NCBI GenBank assembly: GCA_009193035.1 | Contig: SWDT01000099.1 | Coordinates: forward strand, 124,001-188,000 | DNA: 64,000 nt | Source of the DNA: Halicephalobus mephisto | Lineage: Eukaryota > Nematoda > Chromadorea > Rhabditida > Panagrolaimidae | Direction: 5' to 3' | Shown here: positions 47,201-57,894 of the stretch, piece after piece | Layout: the number at the start of each line of letters is the position of its first letter | Position numbering within the stretch: position 1 is the stretch's first letter | Position numbers and translations under genes: made by a program | The notes under the pieces: generated by a model | Told to the model about the DNA's origin: nothing | Seen by the model: only the letters and a program-made list of their open reading frames with translations | Database searches by the model: none

Positions 47201-47453
47201 CAACGAACTGATGAGCACCACCCTGCGGGGGATCTCGAGATTGGAGTCCTTCAAGTGCCGGTCCTACTACCAGATGGAGAGATGCCTTCTGAAGACCGTC
47301 AACGAGGTCTGTGGTTTCGACTCTGCTCACGTCTTGGAGACGATCCTGAGAGTCGGATATCTCAGAAGAGAACGCGGAGACGACCTTCATATGCAATTTC
47401 TGGAATCCGGAATTCCTCCGACAAAAGCTTGTTTGAAAACTTTTAATTCTTGA
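41291..47453 (+). CDS. Secreted cysteine-containing protein of unknown function, 331 aa
   Basis: Exons 41291-41411, 41470-41524, 45797-46223 and 47061-47453 join in phase with good splice sites. The N-terminus is a signal peptide (MSIFGLIFLSIFSTVSGFES). The mature part is mostly helical and charged, with ten cysteines at spaced positions (SVCSS, HEACLK, FQCAY, NECKR, YACVG, QQCGV, FKCRS, ERCLL, VCGFD, KACLK), a layout fitting disulfide-bonded secreted nematode proteins of the DUF19-like kind. I do not recognise the family. One N-glycosylation sequon (NST) is visible. Coding GC is well above the surroundings. The second intron is 4.27 kb and holds a Merlin transposon and hairpin repeats; the third (837 bases) holds a MITE-like element and a large inverted repeat. 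Confidence 0.8.
41560..44100. repeat. Hairpin-bearing tandem/dispersed units in intron 2 (GGTCC...GGACC)
   Basis: About fifteen units spaced near 117-150 bp each contain TGGTCCTGACGCGAATTTTT, then TTTTCCAGTCAGGACCAAAA or close variants (TCCCACCACGAA, GTTGAGACCAAAA). The ends GGTCCTGAC and GTCAGGACC are inverted repeats around a 20-25 base loop. In the left cluster (41780-42175) the period is 117 bp, a multiple of three, which creates a meaningless long open frame. Further units follow the transposon at 44930-45180. Bases 43210-43530 hold a separate 22 bp TTTGGATTCTGAAAAAA repeat. Confidence 0.85.
44128..44897 (+). mobile_element. Merlin-superfamily DNA transposon, 770 bp, internally deleted
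   Basis: Terminal inverted repeats of about 60 bp (starting GGTACTTTCCCGTTAGCCGA and including GCATCCTCCCGAAA) match at both ends with one or two differences. The element is flanked by a perfect 8 bp target-site duplication, AAAATCAA, at 44120-44127 and 44898-44905, as expected for Merlin. An internal transposase fragment is present. The near-identity of the repeats and the intact duplication indicate fairly recent insertion into the intron of the secreted-protein gene, probably mobilised by an enzyme encoded elsewhere. Confidence 0.93.
44245..44657 (+). pseudogene. Broken Merlin (ISXO2-like) transposase
   Basis: The frame from 44245 reads an N-terminal zinc-ribbon-like part (FCLNGHRMSLNI, WRCCKSTCRTS) and the conserved ISXO2-type stretch LEGTRLPFLTIIRLIYFWSR and LGVDKSTPVVWNAALREIC. 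It stops at 44613. The next residues of the family (IGGPGMIVEIDES) continue in another frame about a dozen bases earlier, implying a one-base loss, and then stop at once. The rest of the DDE catalytic domain is missing through deletion. The protein cannot be functional. Confidence 0.9.
46236..46389. mobile_element. MITE-like palindromic element, copy 2
   Basis: It lies twelve bases inside intron 3 of the secreted-protein gene. The left arm AAAAAAGCGAAACTTTCGAT and CCAGTAAC is mirrored by the right arm, which in complement reads AAAAAATCGTAACTTTTTGT and CCAGTAAA. The interior CAAATCGTCACTATTACGTG is shared with copy 1 at 38018-38187. Confidence 0.7.
46470..46718. repeat. Perfect 78 bp inverted repeat with a 93-base loop
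   Basis: Arms 46470-46547 and 46641-46718 are exact reverse complements by my reading, beginning GATTCTGAAGTCAATCAAGG and ending CTCTATTTGTGGCACAT. Transcribed in the intron this would fold as a long perfect hairpin. No transposase and no clear target duplication were seen. It may be a fold-back element or a hairpin-RNA locus. Confidence 0.85.
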
Positions 47454-47539
47454 AAATTAACCAAATTCAAAAAACAAATTTTCTTCGAGCCCATTAGTTT
47501 TGATGGATACTGTAATTTCTATTTTGTTGAAATTTAAAA

Positions 47540-47647
47540 TTAAACTGTACATTCTTCGAAATGAAAGATCCACTGTTTCCTGAGGTCCTGCAACGAATGT
47601 CTGACGAAAACCGGAAAACGGTAATTACTTGCCCTCCGGCAATGTTC
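47540..47647 (-). CDS. Possible terminal exon of an unidentified gene (-)
   Basis: After an AATTATTCAG acceptor the frame reads EHCRRASNYRFPVFVRHSLQ, then DLRKQWIFHFEECTV and stops. An alternative phase gives only a few residues. It is GC-richer than the flanking AT desert. No joining upstream exon was established, although the open stretch at 49612-49806 on the same strand ends in a candidate donor. Weak call. Confidence 0.25.
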   Translation of the reverse strand, partial: EHCRRASNYRFPVFVRHSLQDLRKQWIFHFEECTV

Positions 47648-48919
47648 CTGAATAATTGGAACCGGAAAAAATCCGATTTTTAGAATTTTGAAATTAATTA
47701 GAAATACGTCATTTTTTAAATTAAAAAAATGAAATAAACAAAAAAAATTTAATTTAAAAAAAAACAAAAAATTTAGAATTTTTAAAAAAATAAAAAATTT
47801 AGAATTTAAAAAAAAATTTTAAAATTTAATTTTTTAAAAAATTTAAAATTTAGAATTTAAAAAAAAATAAAAAAGTTTTAAAATTTAATTTTTTTAAAAT
47901 TTTTAAATTTGGATTTTTTAAAAAACAAAAAAAAATTAAAGAAAATGATTGATTAAAAAAATCGGAATGACTGGTTTCTGAAGCGGTTTAAACCGAGATC
48001 AGAACACGTGGTTTTCAAAGACAAAAATAATTTGACAATCCTGGTTTTGATAAAAATAGAATTTTATAGGATCTTTAAAAATCAAATAAAAAATCTAAAA
48101 AGATTTGGAAATTTAAAAAATTTAATAAAATCTAAAAAATTTTAAAAATTTTAAAAATTCGAATAAAAAATTAGAAAATTTTTAAAAATTTCGAAATTTT
48201 TGAATCTTTGTCAAAATTCAAATTTTTAAATTTTTTAAATTTTTAAAAATTTGTTTTGAAACAATTTCGTCACAAATCTTGTTTTTCATTTCTTCTACTA
48301 CAGGTTGATACTACAGTAAACAAGTCTATAATAATAAAAAAACAAGGGACAGAATTTTAATCACAACCATAATTATCAATTTCGAATTTTTAAAATAAAA
48401 AAAATTTAAAATTAAAAAAAAATTAAAATTAAAATTAAAAATTTTTTAAAATAAAAAAATCTAAAAAAAACTCAAAATTTAAAAAATAAAAAAATTTTTA
48501 AATAAAAAAAAATTAAATAAAAAACTTTTTTAATTTTAAAAAAATGTAAATTTTAAATTTTTTAATTTTAGAAAAATTTAAATTCGGAATTTACAGTAAT
48601 CTATGGCGAACTTTGAAGTTGTTTTTTTATTTTTAAATTTGTGTTTTATTGAAAAATATTTTTTTTGAAAATTGAACAACTGGCCTTGGAGGACCGGTCC
48701 ATTTTTGAAGCCTCGGAGCACTTGAAGCTGTCCGACAGTCGATTAGGAAACCCGAAAATTTGATTTATGCCCGTTTTTCCTTTTACGAATGTTGCAATCG
48801 GTTCATTGCATAATGGACATAACTGCCATTTAAATTCCGAATTAACTGGTCCTGATATTTGGATACAGTTGTGTGGTCTTTTAAAGTACTTTTTGAAAAT
48901 TCAGAAAAATTAATCAAAT
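47648..48919. other. AT-rich intergenic with one exon-like island at 48665-48770
   Basis: Most of this is poly-A/T. At 48665-48770 a GC-richer segment reads on plus EQLALEDRSIFEASEHLKLS, then DSRLGNPKI and a stop. No acceptor or partner exon is clear, so no gene is called. Confidence 0.35.
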
Positions 48920-49515
48920 TTTCGGTTAAAAATATGTTAAACATTATTCGTGTCGGGACCAATATTTGAAAATTAAAAATAGAAAAACTTTTAAGTTTAA
49001 AAAATCACTGATCCCACCACGGATGATGCTTAAATATTCGGTGATTATCTAATAGTCAAAAAATATGTTAAACATTATTCGTGTCGAGATTAGAATTTGA
49101 AACTTTTGAAAATTAAAAATTAAAAAATTTTTAAGTTTAAAAAATCACTGATCCCACCACGAATAATGCTTAAATGTTCGGTGATTATCCAATAGTCAAA
49201 AAACATTTTAAACATCATTCGTGTTGAGATTAGAATTTGAAACTTTTGAAAATTAAAAATTAAAAAACTTTTAAGTTTAAAAAATCACTGATCCCACCAC
49301 GAAAGATGCTTAAATATTCGGTGATTATCCAATAGTCAAAAAACATTTTAAACATTATTCGTGTCGAGATTAGAATTTGAAACTTTTGAAAATTAAAAAT
49401 TAAAAAACTTTTAAGTTTAAAAAATCACTGGTCCCACCACGAATGATGCTTAAATATTCGGTGATTATCTAATAGTCAAAAAACATTTTAAACATTATTC
49501 GTGTTGAGATTAGAA
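48920..49515. repeat. Tandem array, about 148 bp unit, four copies
   Basis: Units read TTAAACATTATTCGTGTCGA, then AAGTTTAAAAAATCACTGAT and CCCACCACGAATGATGCTTA plus AATATTCGGTGATTATC. They share the CGTGTCG and TCCCACCACGAA words with the arrays at 33.6 and 41.6-45.2 kb. Copies are highly similar. Confidence 0.9.
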
Positions 49516-49611
49516 TTTGAATATTTTTCTAAAACAGAAAAATTTCATAAAATGATATTTGATTTTTAAATTTTTCTAAAATAAAAATAATTCAAGGTTT
49601 TGGATTCGAAT

Positions 49612-49802
49612 TTAAGCCCTTGACCGAGATTGACCTGTCAAGAGCCACTTGAGCAGATCAATCATTTCCTTTGCTAGTTCATTCATTTCCCGCTGTTTTG
49701 CCAGAGGCGGTGGAGTGAAAAAGACGAAAAATTTCCATTGTGTTTCTGGCAGACATATTTTCGGAAGATTTATCGACCTCTCGAACGTCACTTTTACTAA
49801 AA
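49612..49802 (-). CDS. Exon-like open stretch, unidentified (-)
   Basis: After TTGTTTTTAG the frame reads VKVTFERSINLPKICLPETQ, WKFFVFFTPPPLAKQREMNE, then LAKEMIDLLKWLL and a stop at 49612. A CAG/GTCAAT donor lies near the end. The amphipathic helix and balanced composition look coding. Family not recognised, and no start exon was found. Confidence 0.3.
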
Positions 49803-50319
49803 ACAAAACTAAGGATTCACAAATTGCCTCATTATTGGTTTTCCATCTGTCAACGTATTTTTTATTGCCTCAGGCAATCAAGCTTAATTTCACTAATACC
49901 TTGAATGATAAATTTTAATTTTGACTTTATTTTTCAAATTAGTTCAATCCCAAGGTTATTTTTTAAATAAATTTTAATTTTTAATTTTCTTAAAAATTTA
50001 ATTTAATTTTTTAAAATAAGTTTTTATTTTTTAATTTTCTTTAAAAATTTAATTTCATCTTTAATATTTTTTAAATAAATTTTAATTTTTTAATTTTCTT
50101 TAAAATTTAATTTAATTTTTAATTTTTCAAAATAAGTTTTTATTTTTTATTTTCTTTAAAATTTTATTTCATCTTTAATATTTTTTTAAATAAGTTTTTA
50201 TTTTTTATTTCCTTTAAAATTTAATTTTATTTTTAATATCTTTAAAAATAAGTTTTTATTTTTTATTTTCTTTAAAATTTTATTTTTTTATTTTTATTAA
50301 ATAAATTTATTTTTAGGAT
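49803..50319. repeat. Upstream region of the kinase-like gene, AT repeat at 49980-50300
   Basis: Six copies or so of TAAGTTTTTATTTTTTATTT plus TCTTTAAAATTTAATTT. No exon is seen. Confidence 0.6.
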
Positions 50320-51627
50320 ATGAAGTTGTTTTTGAGAATCTTGGGTTTTTTTATTGGATTTTTGATTTTTATTTTATTTTTGAAATTGATTTTTCAAACC
50401 GAAAATTTTGAATTTTTGCCGACTGTTTTCGGTAAGTAACGTCTTAGAGGTACTGTAATGATGATCGAAATTCAGGATACCGTAAACTATTTTTTTCTCC
50501 TTTCATTCCTCCGTTGGTAAAGTATCCGGATCAGTGGAGATTCGAAAACACACCCGGTAAGGGTCTTGAAAAGAAAATTTTCAAAGATTTTTATTAAAAA
50601 AATTAAAATTTTTAGATTTTTATTGAAAAAAATTAAAATTTTCAAAGATTTTTATTAAAAAAATTGAAATTTTTGAAGATTTTTATTAAAAAAAATTAAA
50701 ATTTAAAAACATTTTTATTTTAAATATTTTAATTTTTTTAATTATTAAAGTAACTGAATACTGTAACATGTATGAAGTTATTTTTTTAAGTTTAAATTTT
50801 TTAAGTTATTTTTTGTGAAAAATGTTTGAATTTTAGATTCCATCGGGAATTGTTCGTTTTTCAATTCTCTGAATTCAGAAAACTTGAAAATTCTCGGGAA
50901 AGGCTATAACAAAGTCGTTTTCGAAGATTTTTCCGGAAATTTCGCGATTAAAAAAATTTCGTTTTCTGGAAATTCCTTCGTCAATTGCATGGATGATGCC
51001 GATGGCGATTTTAGAATTGTGAGTTTTTTTATTTTTATTTTTATTTTTAATAAAAATTAAATTTAGGAATATGATTGTGTCGAAAGGGCTGCCCGAGGGT
51101 TCATGACGGAAATCGGACTGCTTTTGGTTCTTCAAGGAGATCCGAACGTCCCGAAGTTGTTCGCTTACTGTATCCCGTCGGATTTCGTGGTTGAAGCCGG
51201 ATTTTTGTCTTCGGCGACGTCGTTGGGGAAGCCCCTGGATGTCGTTTATCTGGCCAGATCCGACTGGAAAAAAAGAATCAAGATAATCGACGAAATTTTG
51301 AAATTTTTAAAAAGAACAAAACCTTTAATTTTCAACGACATCAGAAGACAACAATTCGTCTTGATGGATGACCGTCCGATTTTGGTCGATTTCGACGATG
51401 TGACTTTTGAAAAATCCGAAAATCCGAAAAAATCGGATTTTTACAATTACGGTAACGATCCCGTGGTCAGAAGACTGTATTCGTCCTTCGTCGACGGACT
51501 TCTGTTTCAGTCAAATCCACCCGGAACAGAAGAAAACTTGACGGAACTAAAACAAGCCTTTGAAAATTCAACTTTGACCTTGGACAAGCTGACAGATATA
51601 AGCACTAGGTTGAGGAATTACAGTTGA
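50320..51627 (+). CDS. PKDCC/VLK-like secretory-pathway protein kinase, 311 aa
   Basis: Exons 50320-50431, 50476-50556, 50837-51018 and 51067-51627 join in phase. VLK (PKDCC) is a secreted tyrosine kinase of the Golgi and extracellular space. The N-terminus is a signal anchor (ILGFFIGFLIFILFLKLIF). The kinase core reads LGKGYNKVVFEDFSG (glycine loop), FAIKKISFSG (lysine), MTEIGLLLVLQGDPNVPKLF (alpha-C), FNDIRRQQFVLMDDRPILVD followed by FDDV, the equivalents of the catalytic and DFG loops of PKDCC (LDFRPRQFVL ... DLDDA). It is shorter than the 493-residue human protein: the C-terminal part after the kinase lobe is absent. Divergence is high, so activity is not assured. An AATAAA lies near 51665. 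Confidence 0.8.
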
Positions 51628-52832
51628 GGATATTTTCGAAATTATGGGTAAAATCGAGATCTCAAAATAAAAATATTCAAAAAGTGTAATTTTATAAAAA
51701 TTAAAAATTAGAATTTTTAAAAATTTAAAATTTAAAAATTAAAAATATTTGAAAAATTAGAATTTTATAAAAATTAAAAAAATTTTAAATTAAAAATATT
51801 CGAAAAATTAGAATTTTATAAAAATTGAAAATATTCAAAATTTAAATATGCGAAAAATCTGAAATTAAACATATAATACAGTAGGATATGTGAGGTTTTT
51901 ATAAGGAATGAAGATAGGATGTCCGGATTAACATAATTCTCAAAAGAAAAGTGTTCTCTTACCGTACTCATAACTCCGTAGACAGGTTATGAGTTAAATT
52001 TTGTTTTCTCTGGATATCCAAACCGATATCTTCTGTCAGTAATTGATTATCAATCTAAAATTCTTTTATTTTATCCTTTTTCGTTGTTTTTTACCTTTTA
52101 CCTCCGTCTTGTCCCCGACCCCCCTACCTTACTCCCTTGTTAGGATAAAAATCGGAAGTATATTACTCATCTTTACTCAGCAATGAGGCACAGACAACAA
52201 TTATGTATCACAATCACACAAGGCAGTCGAGGATCTCACTCATGTTCTACAGTATCCCATGGTCCCTGATTTTCAGGCTATCTTTTTAGGTACTTTCTTT
52301 CTAGTTTAGTTTCTGTCCTGACATCTACAGAACAAGTCTCTATCCACAACAACAGAGAATTTCACTAATATTCTACAGTATCCCATGGTCCCTGATTTTC
52401 AGGCTATCTTCTCAGATGTTCTCTTTCTAGTTTAGTTTCTGTCCTAACATTTGCATAACAAGTTTCCATCTACAACAACAGAGAATTTCACTAATATCCT
52501 ACAGTATCCCACACTCTCTGGTGTTCAGACTACCTCTTCAGATGTTCTTTTTTTAGTTTCTGCTCTGACATCTACATAACAAGTCTCTATCCACAAGAAC
52601 AGAGAATCTCATTCACGTCCTACAGTATCCCACGGTCTCTGATTTTCAGGTGCTTTTTTTTAGAATAGTTTGTGTCCCAACACCCCTAGCTTCTACTTTC
52701 TCTACTCCCTTTATTTTAACTCCATTCAGAAAAATAATCATAATTAAAGTAAATAACCCAGTGTAAACCTATAACCTTGAATTTAATCGAAAGAGGAATT
52801 TTCGTGGAGGAACCCTATATTAAGTTTATTTT
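51628..52832. repeat. Intergenic with a 122 bp array at 52225-52690
   Basis: Four copies with CTACAGTATCCCATGGTCCC, TGATTTTCAGGCTATCTTC and CTAGTTTAGTTTCTGTCC start near 52251, 52374, 52499 and 52620. They are a short relative of the 220 bp family. A pyrimidine-rich patch (CCCGACCCCCCTACCTTACT) occurs near 52115. No gene is seen. Confidence 0.75.
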
Positions 52833-55800
52833 TCACCAATCATTGGCATTGATGCTTTTGGGATAGTTGGTTAAAGTTCCGTCTTTGTTGAGTTTTGGAC
52901 TGTTGTCGGAGTAGAACTGAGAAAACCATCTTCGATGTTTTCCAATCGGACCGTCGTCTTTGCAATAGAGGGGGTTTTTGAGGTACTTTTTGTTCGTCCA
53001 AATGTAGATGTCCCTTTCAAACTGAAATTCAATTTTTTTTTAAATTTAAAAATATTTAAATTTTTTTTTTAAATTTAAAAATATTTCAATTTTTTTTAAA
53101 TTTAAAAATATTTCAATTTTTTTTTAAATTTAAAATATTTAAAAATATTTAAAATATCTGAAATTCTTAAATTTAAAAATATTTAAAATAATTTTTAATT
53201 TAAAAAATTTTTAAATATTTGAGATTTTTAAAATATTTAAAATCCTTTTAATTCTTCAAAATTTTTCTTTATTTTTTATAAAAATTTATAATGTTTTAAA
53301 ATTTTGGAATTTTTAAAAATCTCATGAAAATTTTTGGAATGCTTTAGGTTTTTGTAAAATATTTCAGAAATTTTTGAAATTGAGATTTCTAGAAAGTTGT
53401 AGAATATTTTAGAAAACTGTTTTAAGATTTCGTAATAAGATAAATTTTTGGATTTTCGTAGTTAGCAAAGTCGGTGCTCCGTATTATCAAGGCTAATAAT
53501 CAGAGTTCAGGGTCGAAGTTGATCATCGAAATTTGAGGTCAAAGTTCGAAATCAAAGTTCGAGGTCAAAGTTCGGGATCGAAATTGACAGTTAAAGTTTG
53601 AGATCAAATTTAGTGATCAAAATTTTAAATAAAAATTAATAATCAAAATTTAAGATTAAAGTTAATAATCAAAATCTGAAATAAAAATTAATAATCGAAA
53701 TTTGAAATAAAAATTAATAATCGAAATTTGAAGTTAAAATTAATAGTCAAAATTTGAAATTTTTGTATTAATCCAATATTTATGGATTTTCTCAATTTCA
53801 AAAATTTTACTTCGGTTGATAAACGATAATATCTGGATTTTCCCAATCATAATGCGACCTGCAAATCGTGTTTTAGAATGAAAAGTTCAAATTTCGACCT
53901 TAGAATTGGACTGTTAACTTTGACTTTCAACTTGAACTTCAAATTTTGAGGATAAACTTTGAAGATTAACTTTGACTTTCAACTTTGACGATTAACTTTT
54001 ACTTCGAACTTGAACTTCAAATTTTGAGGATAAACTTTGATTTCGACCTTTGACTTTGAACTTTTACTTTGAACTTTGACGATTAACTTTGACTTTGAAC
54101 TTTTACTTTCGACTTTCAACTTGGACCTTAAATTTTGACGATTAACTTTGACTTCAAAGTTCGACTTTCAATTTTGATTTTGAACTTTGACTTTTAGCTT
54201 TAGTAAAATTGAACACAGATTTTCGAACTTTAGAAACTTACGTGATTGGCTTCGCTGATGAGATAAAACTTGGCGAAAGCAGCTGTTGTCTTGGCGAACA
54301 TGGCGAATCTGACTCTCTGGTTGACGGTGTCTTCTGGAGTCACGCTTTGGAACACGATTCCCTTGCCTAAGAATCCAAAGTCCAGACGCATGAAGACGAT
54401 TCCTGGTCCTATTTGTTCTGCTTTCAGATTCGTGTAAGTTAGGGGAATCTGGAATCCGGCAAAAGTCATAAACTGCTTCAGAAGCATGGTTCCGATGTGT
54501 TTTTCGTCGTTTTCTCCGGCGGTCCAGGTGCCTTCCCAGATGTGCTTCACCAAGGGCTCAGTTTTGCTCATCTCTATCCTGGTGATGTTGTTTCCTTCGT
54601 TCACCCCGACGAGATGGAGGTAGTTCAGATGGGCTATATCGGCTCCGTTTTCGGGGATTTCCTGGATGTGACACATGATTTCGTGTTCTGTTCGTCCTCT
54701 GTAAGCCCATTCTCCAGATTCCACTTCAGAAATAACCGGGATTTCGTAAGTCGGATCCAATCCGTCACAATGATACCAAACATAAATGTGTTTGTTCACT
54801 TCCTTCGTGGGCCAGACGTTCACAGAAGCCTTCGAAGGAATCTTATCTGTGGTACTGTAGGGGATTCTGGTGCATTTCCCCGTGATCCCAGAGAAAACCC
54901 AACCGTGGAAGGGGCACTGGACGCAGTTGTTATCCACCACCCGGCCCCCGACGTTGAAGTTGGCCCCCAGATGAGGGCAGTAAGCGTCCATCAGATGGAC
55001 CTTGCCTGATTCCGATCGGAAAAGAGTCAAATTCTGGCCTAAAATTAACAATAATCTTACTGTAAATTTTAGAATTTTTCAGAAGTTTCTGAAACTTTTC
55101 AGAATCCAGTGGAAATTTCCAGAATCTTCGAAAATTGTGAAACTTTCTAGAATCTTATAGAAATCTCCAGAAGTTATAGGATCTCCAGAATTTTTCAGAA
55201 TCCAACAAAAATTTCCAGAACTTTCAGAATCCAACAAAAATTTCCAGAAGCTTCGAAGATTTTGGAACTTTTTAGAATCTCATAGAAATCTCCAGAAGCT
55301 TCAGAATCCAACGAAAGTTTCCAGAATCTTCAAAATTTCAGAACATTGTGAAATTTTCTAGAATCTATTAGAAATTTTTATAATTTTCAAAAATCTCCAG
55401 AAGCTTCAGAATTTAGTGGAAATTTCCAGAATCTTCGAAAATCGTGAAATTTTCTAGAATCTTACAGAAATTTCTAGAAGTTATAGGATCTCCAGAATTT
55501 TCCAGAATCCAGGAGAAACTTTCAGAACTTTCTAGAACTTCCAAAAGTTTCAGAATCCAACAAAAATTTCCAGAATCTTCGAAAATCGTGAAATTTTCTA
55601 GAATCTTACAGAAATTTTTATAATTTTCAAAAATCTCCAGAAACTTTTGTAATTTTCCAGAATCTCGTCGGAAATTCCGGAACTATCCAGAATTCAATGA
55701 AAGTTTTTAAAATTCCACAAAAACTTAAAATTTTCCAGAATTTCTAAAACGAAATTTTTTAGGATCATCTGGAATTGAACAATTTCAGATTTTGTAAAAA

Positions 55801-56130
55801 ATAATTCTTAATTTTTTACTTATTACCCATGAAAATTACGGGTTTGATTTGTTTTTTCTCCAATTCCCTGGATTCAGCGATGCAGAACCATCCATTGGGG
55901 TACACGGGGGGCAGGTCCCCCAGCACCCTGAGTTTCTTCATCCTCTCGATCAGCATCCTGGAGTACTCCTTGTCGGGTTCGGGTTTCCCAAAATAGAACC
56001 CCAAATCCCCGAGTTTTCTGACTCTGTTGAGGGGTCTCACTATGTAGCAATATAGAAAATACAAAAACAATAAAAATCCGGTGAAAACATATGTTGAAAA
56101 AGTAGAATTGAATATTTTATCAAGAACCAT
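52833..56130 (-). CDS. daf-36: DAF-36/Neverland Rieske cholesterol 7-desaturase
   Basis: Exons 56130-55827, 55038-54242 and 53021-52833 join in phase to 429 aa, the length expected for DAF-36. The enzyme makes 7-dehydrocholesterol, the first step of dafachronic acid (nematode steroid hormone) synthesis. A membrane helix ([18 protein letters not shown]) lies at the N-terminus. The Rieske 2Fe-2S ligands are in [10 protein letters not shown] and QCPFHGWVF. The non-haem iron site is in [11 protein letters not shown]. The last exon gives [20 protein letters not shown], then [14 protein letters not shown], both conserved in the family. Start at the first ATG. Both introns are filled with repeats (GGTCAAAGTTCGA-type in intron 2 and CCAGAATCTTCGAAAAT-type in intron 1). 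Confidence 0.96.
53022..54241 (-). repeat. daf-36 intron 2: poly-AT plus AACTTTGACTTT/TCAAAGTTC repeats
   Basis: Bases 53500-53770 carry copies of an 18-24 bp unit (GAGGTCAAAGTTCGAAATCA, then AATTAATAATCAAAATTTGA). Bases 53900-54225 carry the complementary sense, GAACTTTGACTTTCAACTTT. The two blocks are inverted relative to each other and could pair. Confidence 0.7.
55039..55826 (-). repeat. daf-36 intron 1: CCAGAATCTTCGAAAATTGT repeat
   Basis: Four to five degenerate copies of a unit near 180 bp are built from TTCCAGAATCTTCGAAAAT, TCTAGAATCTTATAGAAATC and TCCAGAAGCTTCAGAATCCA. No exon is seen. Confidence 0.7.
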
Positions 56131-56144
56131 TTTTCTGAAAATAA

Positions 56145-56745
56145 AAATTCCAAAAATGTTTTAAATTTCAAAGATATTTAAAAATAAATTAAGGATTTTA
56201 GAGATATTTAAAAATAAATTATGAATATTAAAGATATTTAAAAATAAATTAAGAATATTAAAGATATTTAAAAATAAATTAAGAATTTTAGAGATATTTA
56301 AAAATAAATTAAGGATTTTAGAGATGTTTCGGAATTTAAAGATATTTAAAAATAAATTAAGGATTTTAGAGATATTTAAAAATAAATTATGAATTTTAAA
56401 GATATTTAAAAATAAATTAAGAATTTTAAAGATGTTTCGGAATTTAAAGATATTTAAAAATCAATCGAGAATTTGAAAGATATTTAAAAATAAATTAAGA
56501 ATTTCAGAGATATTTAAAAATAAATTATGAATATTAAAGATATTTAAAAATAAATTAAGGAGTTTAAATTTTAAAGATATTTAAAAAGAAATTAAGAATT
56601 TTAAAGATATTTAAAAATAAATTAAGAATTTCAAAGATATTTAAAAATAAATTATGAATTTGAAAGATATTTAAAAATAAATTTAAAAATTTCAGAGATG
56701 TTTCGGAATTTAAAGATATTTAAAAATCAATCGAGAATTTGAAAG
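56145..56745. repeat. Tandem array, 29-30 bp unit, about 20 copies, upstream of daf-36
   Basis: The unit is AAAGATATTTAAAAATAAAT plus TAAGAATTTT. Interspersed longer variants (GATGTTTCGGAATTTAAAG) give a higher-order pattern. It starts directly upstream of the daf-36 start. Confidence 0.9.
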
Positions 56746-57099
56746 ACATTCGGAAATCAATATCAAGGTCAACATTGAACAATGTACAAATAAAAAGAAA
56801 AACGATTTTAGAACTTTCTGGACATGGTTATCGAATTCAATAAAATCTAAAAAAATGTGTTTTGAGTGAAATTTTTTTGTGTCCCAGTGTGTCATTCGAA
56901 TGTGTATTTTCCGTTTTTAATCGTTTTCTGTCTTCTGTCTTTTTCGAAGAATGTCAAATTATCACGTTAACTATATATTCACATGAAAAATCAATAAGGA
57001 AAAAATTATTTTTTTCGATATCAAAGAAAAAATTTTAAACATTTTTAATTTTTTTTAATTTATTTTAAAAATAAAATTTGGATTTTACAGTAGTTTTTG
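56746..57099. other. Intergenic, nothing recognised
   Basis: AT-rich unique sequence between two repeat arrays. No coding or RNA feature is seen. Confidence 0.4.
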
Positions 57100-57550
57100 G
57101 AGGATTTCTGGAATTTTGAAGAAGCTGCGATGCTCCTCGGAATTTCGTGGAAGATCAGGAAGTTTTTAGGATACTGTAGAAAATTCCGAAATTTCTAACA
57201 TGTTTTACAATTTTATGCGTTTTATAGAAGCTTTTGGAATTTCGTCAATGATTCTGAAGTCTGGAAATTTCATGAAATTTTTTAGGATACTGTAGAAAAT
57301 TCTGAAATTTCTAACATTTTTTACAATTTTGTGCGTTTCATAGAAGCTTCTGGAATTTCGTCAATGATTCTGAAGTCTGGAAATTCCATGAAATTTCTTA
57401 GGATACTGTAGAAAATTTAAAAATTTTTTAACATTTCCTAAAATTTTATGCGTTTCATAAAAGCTTCTGGAATTCTGTCAACGATTCTGCAATCTTCGAA
57501 AATTTCATGAAATTTTTTAGGATACTGTAGAAAATTTTGAAATTTTTTAA
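57100..57550. repeat. Tandem array, about 115-120 bp unit, four copies
   Basis: Units contain TTTTTAGGATACTGTAGAAA, TTGTGCGTTTCATAGAAGCT and TTCGTCAATGATTCTGAAGT. TACTGTAG is present in each copy. Confidence 0.85.
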
Positions 57551-57894
57551 AACTATAACCTTGTAGAGATTTTCCAGAATTAAATGACGACATGGAACTG
57601 ATATGTGTAACTTTGGATTCTGGAGATTTCTGAAAAACTAAAAATTTTATAATTTTTTTAAAATTTTATAATTTCTTTAAAATTTTCAATTTTATTCGAA
57701 AAAACATGAACTACAAAAAATTCTGCAAGTTTACTTTTGATTTTATTTTCTGAATTAAATTATAAAAAAATCATCAAAATCTTAAATCCTATGTGAATTC
57801 AGAAGTGGGAAAAAACTAAATTTAATTATACATTTAGCAATCATAATTTCGACGGTACTGTTGTAGTTCCTGGATTAGTCCTCAAAAACCCAAA

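Noticed and set aside
54497..55009. 170-codon plus-strand frame inside daf-36
   Set aside because: Antisense shadow of the Rieske-domain exon, whose iron ligands are unambiguous on the minus strand.
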